From positions 1 to 8,968 of the forward strand of contig JAUYEK010000059.1 of NCBI GenBank assembly GCA_030691435.1: 8,968 nucleotides of DNA. The letters run 5' to 3'. Origin of the DNA: Sulfuricella sp. (GTDB taxonomy: Bacteria > Pseudomonadota > Gammaproteobacteria > Burkholderiales > Sulfuricellaceae). Positions 1 through 7,600 of the stretch are shown one piece after another. Numbering within the stretch: position 1 is the stretch's first letter; every line of letters begins with the position of its first letter. A model generated the notes under the pieces. It did no database searches, was not told where the DNA came from, and worked only from the letters and a program-made list of their open reading frames with translations. A program made the translations under genes and the position numbers.

Positions 1-232
<232 letters not shown>

Positions 233-249
233 ATGACGCACAAAGCCAC

Positions 250-253
250 TAAT
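250..253. repeat. Putative target-site duplication, left copy (partner 395-398)
   Basis: TAAT lies immediately outside the left inverted repeat, and an identical TAAT lies immediately outside the right one (395-398). Base 249 and base 394 are both C, so the duplication could equally be read as CTAAT, with the element then ending at 393. Four matching bases can occur by chance. Their exact abutment on both ends of a perfect inverted repeat makes a transposition scar the better reading. Confidence 0.6.
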
Positions 254-274
254 GGGCGCCTCTAAAAATCCAGA
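254..274 (+). repeat. Left terminal inverted repeat of MITE-like element
   Basis: Twenty-one bases that are the exact reverse complement of 374-394. The outermost bases, GGGCGCC, contain the palindrome GGCGCC, followed by a short A-run (264-268). Complementarity stops at base 275 and resumes in the inner arms with a two-base offset. Confidence 0.9.
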
Positions 275-373
275 GTTCGCCCAAATGCAAGGCGCGGAAA
301 AAATTTCGCAGCGCGGCATATGGTTGATATGTAAGCAAGAAATTTTTTCCGCAACGCAGCAGTTGGGATGAAA

Positions 374-394
374 TCTGGATTTTTAGAGGCGCCC
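374..394 (-). repeat. Right terminal inverted repeat of MITE-like element
   Basis: Exact reverse complement of 254-274. Its outermost base, 394, forms the G of the TAG stop codon of the sensor kinase on the minus strand, so the element abuts that gene without any gap. Confidence 0.9.
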
Positions 395-2295
395 TAATGC
401 TTTTCAGCGGCAGCCGCAGGGGCCTTCAGGGTGAAGATGGCCCCCGCGCTGCCGTTTCTGACCTCAATGCCCCCTCCCATGTTTTTCATGATCATTTTTG
501 ACATATAAAGCCCAATCCCCGTGCCGCTGTCTTTGGACGTGAAATAGGGGTCAAAAATTTTAGGGATAATTTCATCGGCAATACCGCCGCCATTATCGGA
601 AACCTCGACCAGGCAGTGCCCGCCGTCCGAGAACACCCTAATCGCCACCCGGCCTTGCGCCACCCGTTTCTGCTGAATCGCATCCTTGGCATTGTTGAGA
701 AGATTCAAGAGCGCCTGCGAAAATTCGTTTGGATAACCGTTGACGCTGACATCCTGCATCTCTTCACAGCAGATTTCGATATTTTGATGCTTGAAACCGG
801 ACTGAACCAGGGCAACCGCATCCGCCACCGCCTTAACCAGGCTGAAGTGGGTTTTTTCGCGGTTGGGGCGGAAAAACCCGCGGAAATCGTCGATTGTGCT
901 CGACATCTTGTCGATCAAGCGATAGCCGTGCTGCATCAGCTCTTCCATACCCTGTTTATCCGGCTCGTCGCGATCGATCTCGTCCTTGATATTGGCAAGC
1001 ACCAAACTCAGCGCACTCAAGGGCTGGCGCCATTGATGGGCGATATTGTTGACCATCTCCCCCATCGCAGCCAGGCGCGACTGCTGGATCAGCAAATGGT
1101 CTTTGTCCCGGTTTTTCGCCAGCGCCTCGGCAATGCGCTGGGACAGGGTTTCGTTCAGTTCCTTCAGCGCACGCTCGACTTCGACTCGCTCGGTGATGTC
1201 CTGGCCCAGCGAAGCGACCCCGATCACCCGCCCTTGTTCGTCGACCAGCGGCGTGTTGTACCATTCGCACACGATGCTCCGCCCATCCTTGGTGAGATTG
1301 GCATTGGTGCGGAGCACACTCCCCTTTTTCGCCAGTAGTTCCTGCCACACTTCGTCCACGAAAGGGCGGGTGCCTGCGGGCAGAATAAACTCGGCAGGAT
1401 GCTTCCCCATGGCCTCGTCGCGACTGAAGCCGAAGATTTTCTGGGCGGACGGATTCCAGTCAACCACCCGCATATCGACATCCAGCTCTATCGCCGCCAA
1501 GGGGGTTTGTTGCACGTGCAAGGCCAGCCGCTGCCGGGATTGGCGTATCGTTTCCTCGGCGGAGCGCCGTTCCAGCACCTCGTCCTGCAATTGCCGGTTG
1601 ATTCCCTCCAGGCGGCTTTTGGCCAGGTTAAGATCGGTGACCAGCTCCAGGTTCTCGAACCGCAACAGCAACGACTCCTTGATCGTGGCATGGACGCGAC
1701 CGGAAGCCACCCACATGATGGCGGTGAAGGCGGTCGCCATCAATCCCATGAAAACATGCAAGGTCCCGCCAAAAACCAGCATGCGCAAGACAAAAGGCAC
1801 GACTGCCGGCAGCATGAACAACAGGTAGGCGCGCGGGAGCGACGATAGCGTTGCGATGCCGCCGGCCACCATGCCGCCGAGCACGAAGCCGAGCAGTATT
1901 TGGTGGACGTCGCTGTGCGCCGGGAACAACCAGAGCCCGGCGGCACCCCACAAGACCCCGGACAAGAATGCGCCCGCCCGAAAACGTCCGCCCCAGAAAT
2001 CCGCCGCCGCGGCATCCGCCGCATTACTCCGATAATGAAGCAGCGTCAGATATCGCCAAACAGTCAGCGCCCCCAGCGCCGCCAGCCACACGCCGATGCG
2101 AAACGGCGGAATCACGCCCCAAAGCGCAATACCGACCAAGGGCGCATTGACGACACTCGCCAGCAGCCCCGCGGGAAGCTGGGCATAAGCGAGCTTGATC
2201 TGCTCGGCGTTCAGCGCGGCAGAAAATCTTGCCCGACCCTCCGGCAAGGCGGCGTCATGAACAGGGAGGGATGCCGATTTGGTATTTGAAGCCAT
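394..2295 (-). CDS. Membrane-bound PAS-domain sensor histidine kinase (orphan)
   Basis: A 633-residue inner-membrane sensor kinase that should autophosphorylate and pass phosphate to a response regulator; signal and partner are unknown. Residues about 40-198 hold roughly six hydrophobic helices forming a membrane sensor region, followed by a coiled coil (about 205-255) and a PAS domain (about 255-370, ending GQDITERVEVERAL). The dimerisation domain carries the phospho-acceptor His420 in NNIAHQWRQPLSAL, the type often seen in NtrB-like kinases. The ATPase domain has an N box (NLLNNAKDAI, 531-540), G1 (DNGGGI, 567-572), F box (FDPYFTSK, 581-588) and G2 (GTGIGL, 591-596), so it looks active. The ATG at 2293-2295 is well constrained: an in-frame TAA lies three codons upstream and the next Met is residue 161. 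No clear Shine-Dalgarno is seen. No response regulator is adjacent. It is divergent from the FadL-family gene, and its stop codon abuts the MITE-like element. Confidence 0.93.
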   Translation of the reverse strand: MASNTKSASLPVHDAALPEGRARFSAALNAEQIKLAYAQLPAGLLASVVNAPLVGIALWGVIPPFRIGVWLAALGALTVWRYLTLLHYRSNAADAAAADFWGGRFRAGAFLSGVLWGAAGLWLFPAHSDVHQILLGFVLGGMVAGGIATLSSLPRAYLLFMLPAVVPFVLRMLVFGGTLHVFMGLMATAFTAIMWVASGRVHATIKESLLLRFENLELVTDLNLAKSRLEGINRQLQDEVLERRSAEETIRQSRQRLALHVQQTPLAAIELDVDMRVVDWNPSAQKIFGFSRDEAMGKHPAEFILPAGTRPFVDEVWQELLAKKGSVLRTNANLTKDGRSIVCEWYNTPLVDEQGRVIGVASLGQDITERVEVERALKELNETLSQRIAEALAKNRDKDHLLIQQSRLAAMGEMVNNIAHQWRQPLSALSLVLANIKDEIDRDEPDKQGMEELMQHGYRLIDKMSSTIDDFRGFFRPNREKTHFSLVKAVADAVALVQSGFKHQNIEICCEEMQDVSVNGYPNEFSQALLNLLNNAKDAIQQKRVAQGRVAIRVFSDGGHCLVEVSDNGGGIADEIIPKIFDPYFTSKDSGTGIGLYMSKMIMKNMGGGIEVRNGSAGAIFTLKAPAAAAEKH

Positions 2296-2338
2296 GCGCG
2301 ATATTTAAGGCAGCGTATTTTATGACGGTTTAGACATG

Positions 2339-2357
2339 GTTATTGTCATATAATAAC
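2339..2357. promoter_or_regulatory. Candidate operator dyad GTTATT-N7-AATAAC
   Basis: A perfect inverted repeat with six-base arms and a seven-base spacer, centred on base 2348 in the 81-bp region between the divergent sensor kinase and FadL-family genes. It covers the candidate TATAAT box of the porin gene. It is AT-rich in an otherwise GC-rich window, so part of the symmetry may simply reflect promoter composition. No known regulator is recognised from the sequence. Confidence 0.3.
2349..2354 (+). promoter_or_regulatory. Candidate -10 box of the FadL-family gene, inside a dyad
   Basis: A perfect TATAAT lies 22 bases before the ATG of the porin gene, so a transcript would have a leader of about 16 bases. 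No good -35 hexamer lies at the usual 16-18 base spacing; TAGACA at 2331-2336 is too close at 12 bases. The box overlaps the right arm of a perfect six-base dyad, GTTATT (2339-2344) and AATAAC (2352-2357). That arrangement suits a repressor site or an activator-dependent promoter, which is inference. Confidence 0.4.
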
Positions 2358-2364
2358 GCTTTTC

Positions 2365-2372
2365 GGGGGGGG
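2365..2372 (+). repeat. Eight-G homopolymer at the ribosome-binding site of the FadL-family gene
   Basis: Eight consecutive G precede AAAC and the ATG at 2377. This purine run is the only plausible Shine-Dalgarno for the gene, and no GGAGG-type site is present. Runs of this length can slip during replication, which would change the spacing between ribosome-binding site and start codon without altering the protein. Confidence 0.6.
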
Positions 2373-2376
2373 AAAC

Positions 2377-3693
2377 ATGAAACCACGATGGTTGGCCGCA
2401 TTGATCCTGGGCGCCGCCGTCGGCAACGCCGCAGCATCCGGCTTCGCCTTGATGGAGCAAAACGCCGACGGACTGGGCAATGCCTACGCCGGCGGCGCGG
2501 CCAGCGCCGAAAACGCCAGCACGGTCTTCTTCAACCCCGCCGGACTGACGCGGCTTGACGGCAATCAGTGGGTCGCCTCCCTTCATGTCATCAGCCCCAC
2601 CACCCGGTTCACCGACCGCAACTCGACCACCGCCGGCGCGCCCCTGACCGGAAGCGACGGCGGCAACGCCGGCAACCTGGCCCTCATCCCCAATTTCTTC
2701 TTTTCGCATGCGCTCGACGACCGCACCCGCTTCGGTTTCGGCGTCAACACGCCGTTCGGGCTGGGAACCGATTACCAGGAGGGATGGAAAGGCCGCTACC
2801 AGGCGTTGAAATCCGATCTGCAAACGCTCAATCTCAATCCCTCCCTGGCCTACCAGGTGAACGACGCCTGGTCGGTCGGCGGCGGACTCAATCTGCAATA
2901 CGCCAAGGCGGAACTCTCCAGCGCCGTGGATTTCGGCACCATTTGCGCCGGGTCGCCATTAGCCGCCGCCTGCGCCGCTTCCGGCATCCTGCCGCAAAAA
3001 GCCGACGGCACGACGAAAATGTCCGGCGACAGTTGGGCCTGGGGTTACAACCTGGGCGTGATCTATGCGCCGACCGCCGACACCCGCTATGGCATGGCCT
3101 ATCGTTCGCACATCGACCATAAAGTGAAAGGCGACATCAAGTTCGGCAAGCCCGCCACCCTGCCGGCGGCATTGGCGAATTCTCTCCGGTTCAGCGATAC
3201 CGCCGCCAAAGCCGACCTCAACCTGCCGGACAGCCTTTCCATCAGCGCCTTCCATCAGGTCAACAACCGCTGGGCGGTAATGGCCGACCTGACACTGACC
3301 GGCTGGAGCCGCTTCAACGAAATCCGCATCCGCCCCGATAACGGCGCGCCGGATAACGTGACGCCGGAAAACTGGCACGACACCTACCGCGTAGCCCTTG
3401 GTACGCTTTACCGTCAAAGCGAGGCATGGTCCTTCAGGTTTGGCGCGGCTTTCGACCAGTCCCCGGTTTCCGACCAGTACCGTACCGCGCGAATGCCGGA
3501 CGCCGACCGCACCTGGCTGGCATTCGGCGCGCAATACCGACCGTCGAAAAACAGCCATTTGGATGTTGGCTACACCCATGTCTTCAGCAAGGACGTCGGC
3601 ATCAACCTCGCCTCGACCACGGGCGGAAACCTGGTCGGCAGCTACCAAAACCATTCCGATATATTGAGTGGCCAATACAGCAAGACGTTTTAA
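2377..3693 (+). CDS. FadL/OMPP1/TodX-family outer-membrane hydrophobic-compound transporter
   Basis: A 438-residue beta-barrel protein expected to let long-chain fatty acids or other hydrophobic compounds cross the outer membrane; the true substrate cannot be read from the sequence. A Sec signal peptide covers residues 1-20 (MKPRWLAALILGAAVGNAAA), with likely cleavage before SGF. The mature N-terminus carries the family hallmark: SGFALMEQ, GLGNAYAGGAA (32-42) and STVFFNPAGLTRL (48-60), which correspond to the hatch region of FadL. NTPFGLGTDYQEGWKGRYQA (124-143) and NLNPSLAY (152-159) are further family signatures. The chain ends in Phe, as usual for proteins recognised by the BAM machinery. 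Cys190 and Cys199 lie in what looks like an extracellular loop and could form a disulfide. The ATG follows a run of eight G and AAAC, an unusual ribosome-binding site. uppP follows on the same strand after 39 bases. It could be an aromatic-hydrocarbon or fatty-acid porin. Confidence 0.93.
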   Translation: MKPRWLAALILGAAVGNAAASGFALMEQNADGLGNAYAGGAASAENASTVFFNPAGLTRLDGNQWVASLHVISPTTRFTDRNSTTAGAPLTGSDGGNAGNLALIPNFFFSHALDDRTRFGFGVNTPFGLGTDYQEGWKGRYQALKSDLQTLNLNPSLAYQVNDAWSVGGGLNLQYAKAELSSAVDFGTICAGSPLAAACAASGILPQKADGTTKMSGDSWAWGYNLGVIYAPTADTRYGMAYRSHIDHKVKGDIKFGKPATLPAALANSLRFSDTAAKADLNLPDSLSISAFHQVNNRWAVMADLTLTGWSRFNEIRIRPDNGAPDNVTPENWHDTYRVALGTLYRQSEAWSFRFGAAFDQSPVSDQYRTARMPDADRTWLAFGAQYRPSKNSHLDVGYTHVFSKDVGINLASTTGGNLVGSYQNHSDILSGQYSKTF

Positions 3694-3696
3694 ACT

Positions 3697-3719
3697 CCCG
3701 CCCGCGCTCCGCGGGTGGG
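3697..3719 (+). other. GC-rich hairpin between the FadL-family gene and uppP
   Basis: CCCGCCCGCG (3697-3706), a three-base loop CTC, and CGCGGGTGGG (3710-3719) form a ten-base-pair stem with one G-U pair. It starts three bases after the porin stop codon. No T-tract follows; instead the G-run continues to 3724, so this is not a standard intrinsic terminator. It may limit read-through, protect the upstream mRNA, or partly hide the uppP ribosome-binding region, since its 3' arm runs into the G-run next to the uppP start. Confidence 0.5.
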
Positions 3720-3724
3720 GGGGG
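3717..3724 (+). repeat. Eight-G homopolymer upstream of uppP
   Basis: Eight consecutive G, eight bases before the ATG at 3733. The first three G belong to the 3' arm of the preceding hairpin. GGA at 3723-3725 lies at a suitable seven-base distance from the ATG and may act as the Shine-Dalgarno. A tract of the same length sits at the ribosome-binding site of the gene upstream. Confidence 0.6.
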
Positions 3725-3732
3725 ATGGTACA

Positions 3733-4590
3733 ATGCATCCCTTTCAACCGGAAAGCGCGCATTTGGACCTCCTTCTGCTTTTCAAAGCCCTGATTCTCGG
3801 CATCGTCGAGGGTCTCACCGAGTTTCTGCCGGTTTCCAGCACCGGCCACTTGATCCTGGTGGGCGACCTGCTCGATTTCAACGACGAAAAAGGCAAAATG
3901 TTCGAGGTCGTCATCCAGTTCGGGGCAATTCTTGCAGTTTGCTGGGAATATCGCGCCCGGCTTGGCGCCGTTGCTGCTGGTCTGCAGGCGGGCAAAGAAG
4001 AGGCGCGCCGTTTTGTCCTCAATCTGCTGGTCGCCTTCATGCCCGCAGCGGCACTCGGCCTGCTGTTCGCCAGCAAGATCAAGCTTTACCTGTTCAAGCC
4101 AGTACCGGTGGCACTCGCCTTCATTGTCGGGGGGCTGTTGATCCTGTGGGCGGAGCGGCGCAAGCACGTCATCCGGATTCAGGAGGTCGATGAAATGACC
4201 TGGCGCGATGCGTTGAAGATCGGACTGGCGCAGTCGCTGGCGCTGATTCCTGGCACCTCGCGCTCGGGCGCGACCATCATCGGCGGGCTGTTCTTCGGCT
4301 TGAGCCGCAAGGCGGCCACCGAGTTTTCCTTTTTCCTGGCCATTCCCACCCTGTTTGCCGCTTCCGCTTACGAGCTGGTGAAATACCGTCACCTCTTGAG
4401 CGCAGACGACATCGGCATGTTCGTGGTCGGCGGCGCGGCATCTTTCATCAGCGCCTTTCTGGCGGTGCGCGGGCTGCTACGCTACATTTCGCGCCATGAC
4501 TTCAGCGCGTTTGCGTACTATCGAATTATTTTCGGCGGGGTGGTACTGGTGACAGCCTATACCGGTCTGGTGAGCTGGTCAGTGGGATAG
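3733..4590 (+). CDS. uppP: Undecaprenyl-diphosphatase UppP (BacA)
   Basis: An inner-membrane phosphatase that recycles undecaprenyl diphosphate to the monophosphate carrier for peptidoglycan and surface polysaccharide synthesis; its overproduction is known to give bacitracin resistance. Counting from the ATG (285 residues), the family motif [15 protein letters not shown] spans 26-40 with Glu26, Glu30, Ser35, Ser36 and His39. The second signature, PGTSRSGAT, spans 173-181, with Arg177 matching the catalytic Arg174 of the E. coli enzyme. About eight hydrophobic segments are visible. The start is uncertain. ATG 3733 has GGA seven bases upstream. TTG at 3763 gives 275 residues beginning [13 protein letters not shown], which fits the usual UppP N-terminus better, and GGAAAG (3750-3755) precedes it by seven bases. 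GTG 3715 would run through the hairpin and G-run and is unlikely. The gene may be co-transcribed with the porin gene, and it converges on the chpA-like gene 35 bases later. Confidence 0.96.
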   Translation: MHPFQPESAHLDLLLLFKALILGIVEGLTEFLPVSSTGHLILVGDLLDFNDEKGKMFEVVIQFGAILAVCWEYRARLGAVAAGLQAGKEEARRFVLNLLVAFMPAAALGLLFASKIKLYLFKPVPVALAFIVGGLLILWAERRKHVIRIQEVDEMTWRDALKIGLAQSLALIPGTSRSGATIIGGLFFGLSRKAATEFSFFLAIPTLFAASAYELVKYRHLLSADDIGMFVVGGAASFISAFLAVRGLLRYISRHDFSAFAYYRIIFGGVVLVTAYTGLVSWSVG

Positions 4591-4625
4591 CCCCCCTCCA
4601 GAGGAAGGAGTTCCGGCATTCCTTG

Positions 4626-7600
4626 TCAGACAGTTTTCTTGAGGAAACCGGCGATGCGGCCCAGCAACTCGTCTTCCTGGAAAGGTTTGCCCAGGTAGGC
4701 GTTGACGCCCAGTTCCATGGCGTAGTTACGGTGCTTTTCCGCAGTGCGCGAGGTGATGATGATGATCGGGATATGCGCAGTTTGCGGGTCGCTGCGCACG
4801 TTCCTGGTCAATTCGAAGCCGTCCATGCGCGGCATTTCGATATCCACCAGCATCACGTCCGGCAGAATCTCCTGCAAGTGCTGCAGGGCGTCCACGCCAT
4901 CCTTGGCGGTCACCACCTGGTAGCCTTCCTTCGCCAGCAGGCGGGTGGTGATCTTGCGCACCGTCAGCGAATCGTCGACCACCATGATGGTCGGTGCGAC
5001 GGTTTCCACTCTTGGCGCCGCAGGCGGCGCCGCGCCGGTGGCGGGAATCTGCATGGCGATGCGCTGCGCCAGCGGAACCGGGTTGATGATCAGCGCGACC
5101 CGGCCATTGCCCAGCACCGTCGCCCCGGCAATACCGGGCACACGGGCAAGCTGCGGCCCGATATTCTTGATCACGATTTCCTGGTTGCCCAGAACCTCAT
5201 CCACTTGCACCGCGACACGCTGGCTGCCGCTCCTGAGCAGCAGCGTCATGGCGTAGCGGTGCGTCTCCGGCACCTGCTCCAGGTCGCCCAGGAGCCGCGG
5301 CAGATAGAACAGCGGATAGCGGTTGTTCTGCCACTCGATCTCGCCTTTCCGCTGAATCTCCTCCAGCCCGGCTGATTTGAACTCCTTGACCTGCTCCACC
5401 ATCGCCGACGGCAGGGCATAAATTTTTTCGCCGGAACGCACCAGCACGGCCTGCGCTACGGCAAGGGTAAGCGGTAAATAGATGCTGAAGGCTGCCCCGC
5501 CGTGCTCTCCGGACGCCGCCTCGACACGCCCGCCGAGACCGGCGATCTCGCTGCGCACCACATCCAGGCCAACACCGCGCCCGGCAACCTGGGTCACTTC
5601 CTGGGCGGTGGAAAATCCGGGCTCGAAGATCATGTCGACCAGACGCGCCGGCGCGATATCGCCATCGGCGGGAAGCTTGCCCAGCTTAACCGCATGGCTG
5701 CGGATACCCTCCAGATCGAAACCGGCGCCATCGTCGCTCAGGGTCAGCACGATTTCGTTGCCTTCCTGGCGCGCCTCGATGCGGATAGCCCCGGTTTCCG
5801 GCTTGCCGGCCCGGATCCTGTCTGCCGCGCTTTCCACGCCATGAGCCAGGGAATTGCGCAGCAGGTGTTCGAACGGCGCCGTCATTTTTTCCAGCACGCT
5901 CCGATCCAGCTCCACTTCTCCGCCCTTGAGCTCCAGGTTCGCCTTTTTGTCCAGTTCCCTGGCGGTTTGCCGCACGATGCGGTGGAGCCGGTCGGCAATG
6001 CTGGATAGCGGCACCATGCGGATGTGCATCAGCTCCTGCTGCAATTCACGGTTCTGCCGTGCCTGCTGCAGCAGCGCGGCATCGGCTTCGCCCAGACTTT
6101 TCAGCAGGCTCTGCTGCACCGTGGCAACGTCGTTGACGCTCTCGGCCAGGAAGCGGGTCAACTCCTGAAAACGGGTAAATCGGTCGAACTCGAGCGGATC
6201 GAACGCCTCGGCGATGCCGCCGGTCTGATTGGCCTGGGACTGCATCCGGCTTTCTGCCTGGATTTCAATCTCGCGCACCTGGTTGCGCAGGCGGATGACG
6301 TTTTCGGTCAACTCCAGCAGCGACTGCTTGAAGCCCAGCATCTCGCCTTCGACGCGGGAGCGCGCGATGCTGATCTCGCCCGCCTCGTTGACCAGCCTGT
6401 CCAGAACATCGGCACGCACCCGCAAATGTTGCCCCACAAGGGGACTCCGATCCGCTATGGGCTGAAGCCCATGCGGAATCGTATGCGCGCCGGGTTTTAC
6501 CGCTGATGCCAGCGGCTGGACATCCGGTTGATCCGCTGCGATTTCCTTGGCAATTGGAACCTCCGGCCCAGCCTGCAGGCGATCCAGCAAGTCGCCGATC
6601 TTGTCGAAATAGGTGAAGAGCTCATCGAACAGGGAGGCAGCCGAAACCCCTGCCTCCATTGAATCAACCACCCGGGTTTCCATGTTGTGCACCAGGTCGC
6701 CCAGCCGCAACGCACCGGCCATACGGGCGCTGCCCTTGAAGGTGTGCAGCGATCTCTGCAGATCCTGAGGCGCTTGCCGGTCCGCGGGTTTTTCCTGCCA
6801 GGCACGTACCTGAGTACCCACCAGCGGATACAGGTCCTGCGCTTCCTCCAGAAACAGGGGCAGGATATCCCGATCGATGTCGTCGCGGGATGCCGGCATC
6901 GGCACCTCGAACGCCGCTGTCCGAACCGCTTCGGCTCGCCTCTCCACCGCGGGGAATGAGGCCATTGCCTTCACGGCTTCGGCTGGCTGCTCAACGTGGG
7001 CTGCCGCGCGCTCCGCCAGAGCCGATGCTGCGGCCTTTTCGCCGTCCGCGCGCGCTTTCTTGACCAACGCTTGCAGCGAGCGCACTACCTGCTTTGCCGG
7101 TTTCGGCATTTTTCGTTCTTCGACCGCCTGCACCATCTTGTTCAGCGCGATGACGGCGTCACCGGTCACTTTGACCTGCTTGCCATTAGCCGGCTGCGGA
7201 TGCTCCAGCATTTCCCTGAGCCATTCCTCCAGCTCAAAACTGAGCTCGGCCGGCGCCGGGATTCCCACCGTGCGGGAAATGCCGCACAGGGTATGGGCGG
7301 CGCGCATGAAACCTTCCCTGATTGGCAGTTCCGGCTGATCTTCCAGACGCGCCAGTTCTTCCCGCAGAACCGCAACCCGCTGCTTGGCCTCGCCCATGAA
7401 AATGTCGAAAAGCGCGCTCGGCAGGGTGACATCGCCAATCACGATCTCGGTTTCCGGCAACGGCTCAGGCGCTATCTCTTCCGCCCCCAGATCAAGGGCC
7501 ACTAGCCCCTCAATGGCAGGCGCCTCTATTTCAACTACAGCCGCCAGAGGTTCTTCAGCGGCAGGCGCAAGCATTTCGGCAGCCACCTCTTCGATGAAAT

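Larger units (their letters stand above)
254..394. mobile_element. MITE-like palindromic element with 21-bp terminal inverted repeats
   Basis: A 141-bp non-coding element bounded by perfect inverted repeats: 254-274 begins GGGCGCCTCTAAAAATCCAG, and 374-394 is its exact reverse complement. A second inner pair, GCGGAAAAAATTTC at 294-307 and its complement at 339-352, plus CATAT/ATATG at 317-331, make nearly the whole element foldable into one long hairpin on either strand. TAAT directly flanks both ends (250-253 and 395-398), as expected of a target-site duplication. It has no ORF, so it would need a transposase from elsewhere. This fits a MITE or a REP/ERIC-like dispersed repeat; I cannot assign a named family. 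Lying between two convergent genes, its transcripts would form strong stems that could act as a bidirectional terminator or RNA 3'-end stabiliser, which is inference. Its last base is also the last base of the kinase stop codon. Confidence 0.8.

Noticed and set aside
254..394. CRISPR repeat or small RNA gene in the thiC-kinase gap
   Set aside because: There is one palindrome only, with no repeat-spacer periodicity, and no promoter-like start or T-rich end. The terminal repeats and flanking duplications fit a mobile element better.
616..1338. Plus-strand open frame opposite the sensor kinase catalytic region
   Set aside because: It is fully inside the kinase gene, whose H, N, G1, F and G2 boxes are intact. 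The plus-strand translation shows no family features.
2317..2345. Possible promoter for the sensor kinase on the minus strand (TAAAAT at 2322-2317)
   Set aside because: The -10-like box is acceptable, but the hexamer at 17-base spacing (CAATAA) does not resemble a -35 and the leader would be very short. It is too weak to annotate.
3664..3693. TTGAGT plus TTTTAA near the porin stop codon as a uppP promoter
   Set aside because: The -10 matches only three of six consensus bases and overlaps the porin stop codon; there is no further support.
2959..4392. Long minus-strand open frame antisense to the porin and uppP genes
   Set aside because: It spans two genes with clear family signatures on the other strand. 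Its translation is low-complexity Gly/Arg/Gln-rich with no recognisable domain, typical of shadow frames in GC-rich DNA.
4591..4625. Possible terminator between convergent uppP and chpA (AAGGA 4605-4609 with TCCTT 4620-4624)
   Set aside because: The stem is only five base pairs with a ten-base loop and no T-tract on either strand, so it is not supported as an intrinsic terminator. I see nothing else in this 35-bp gap.
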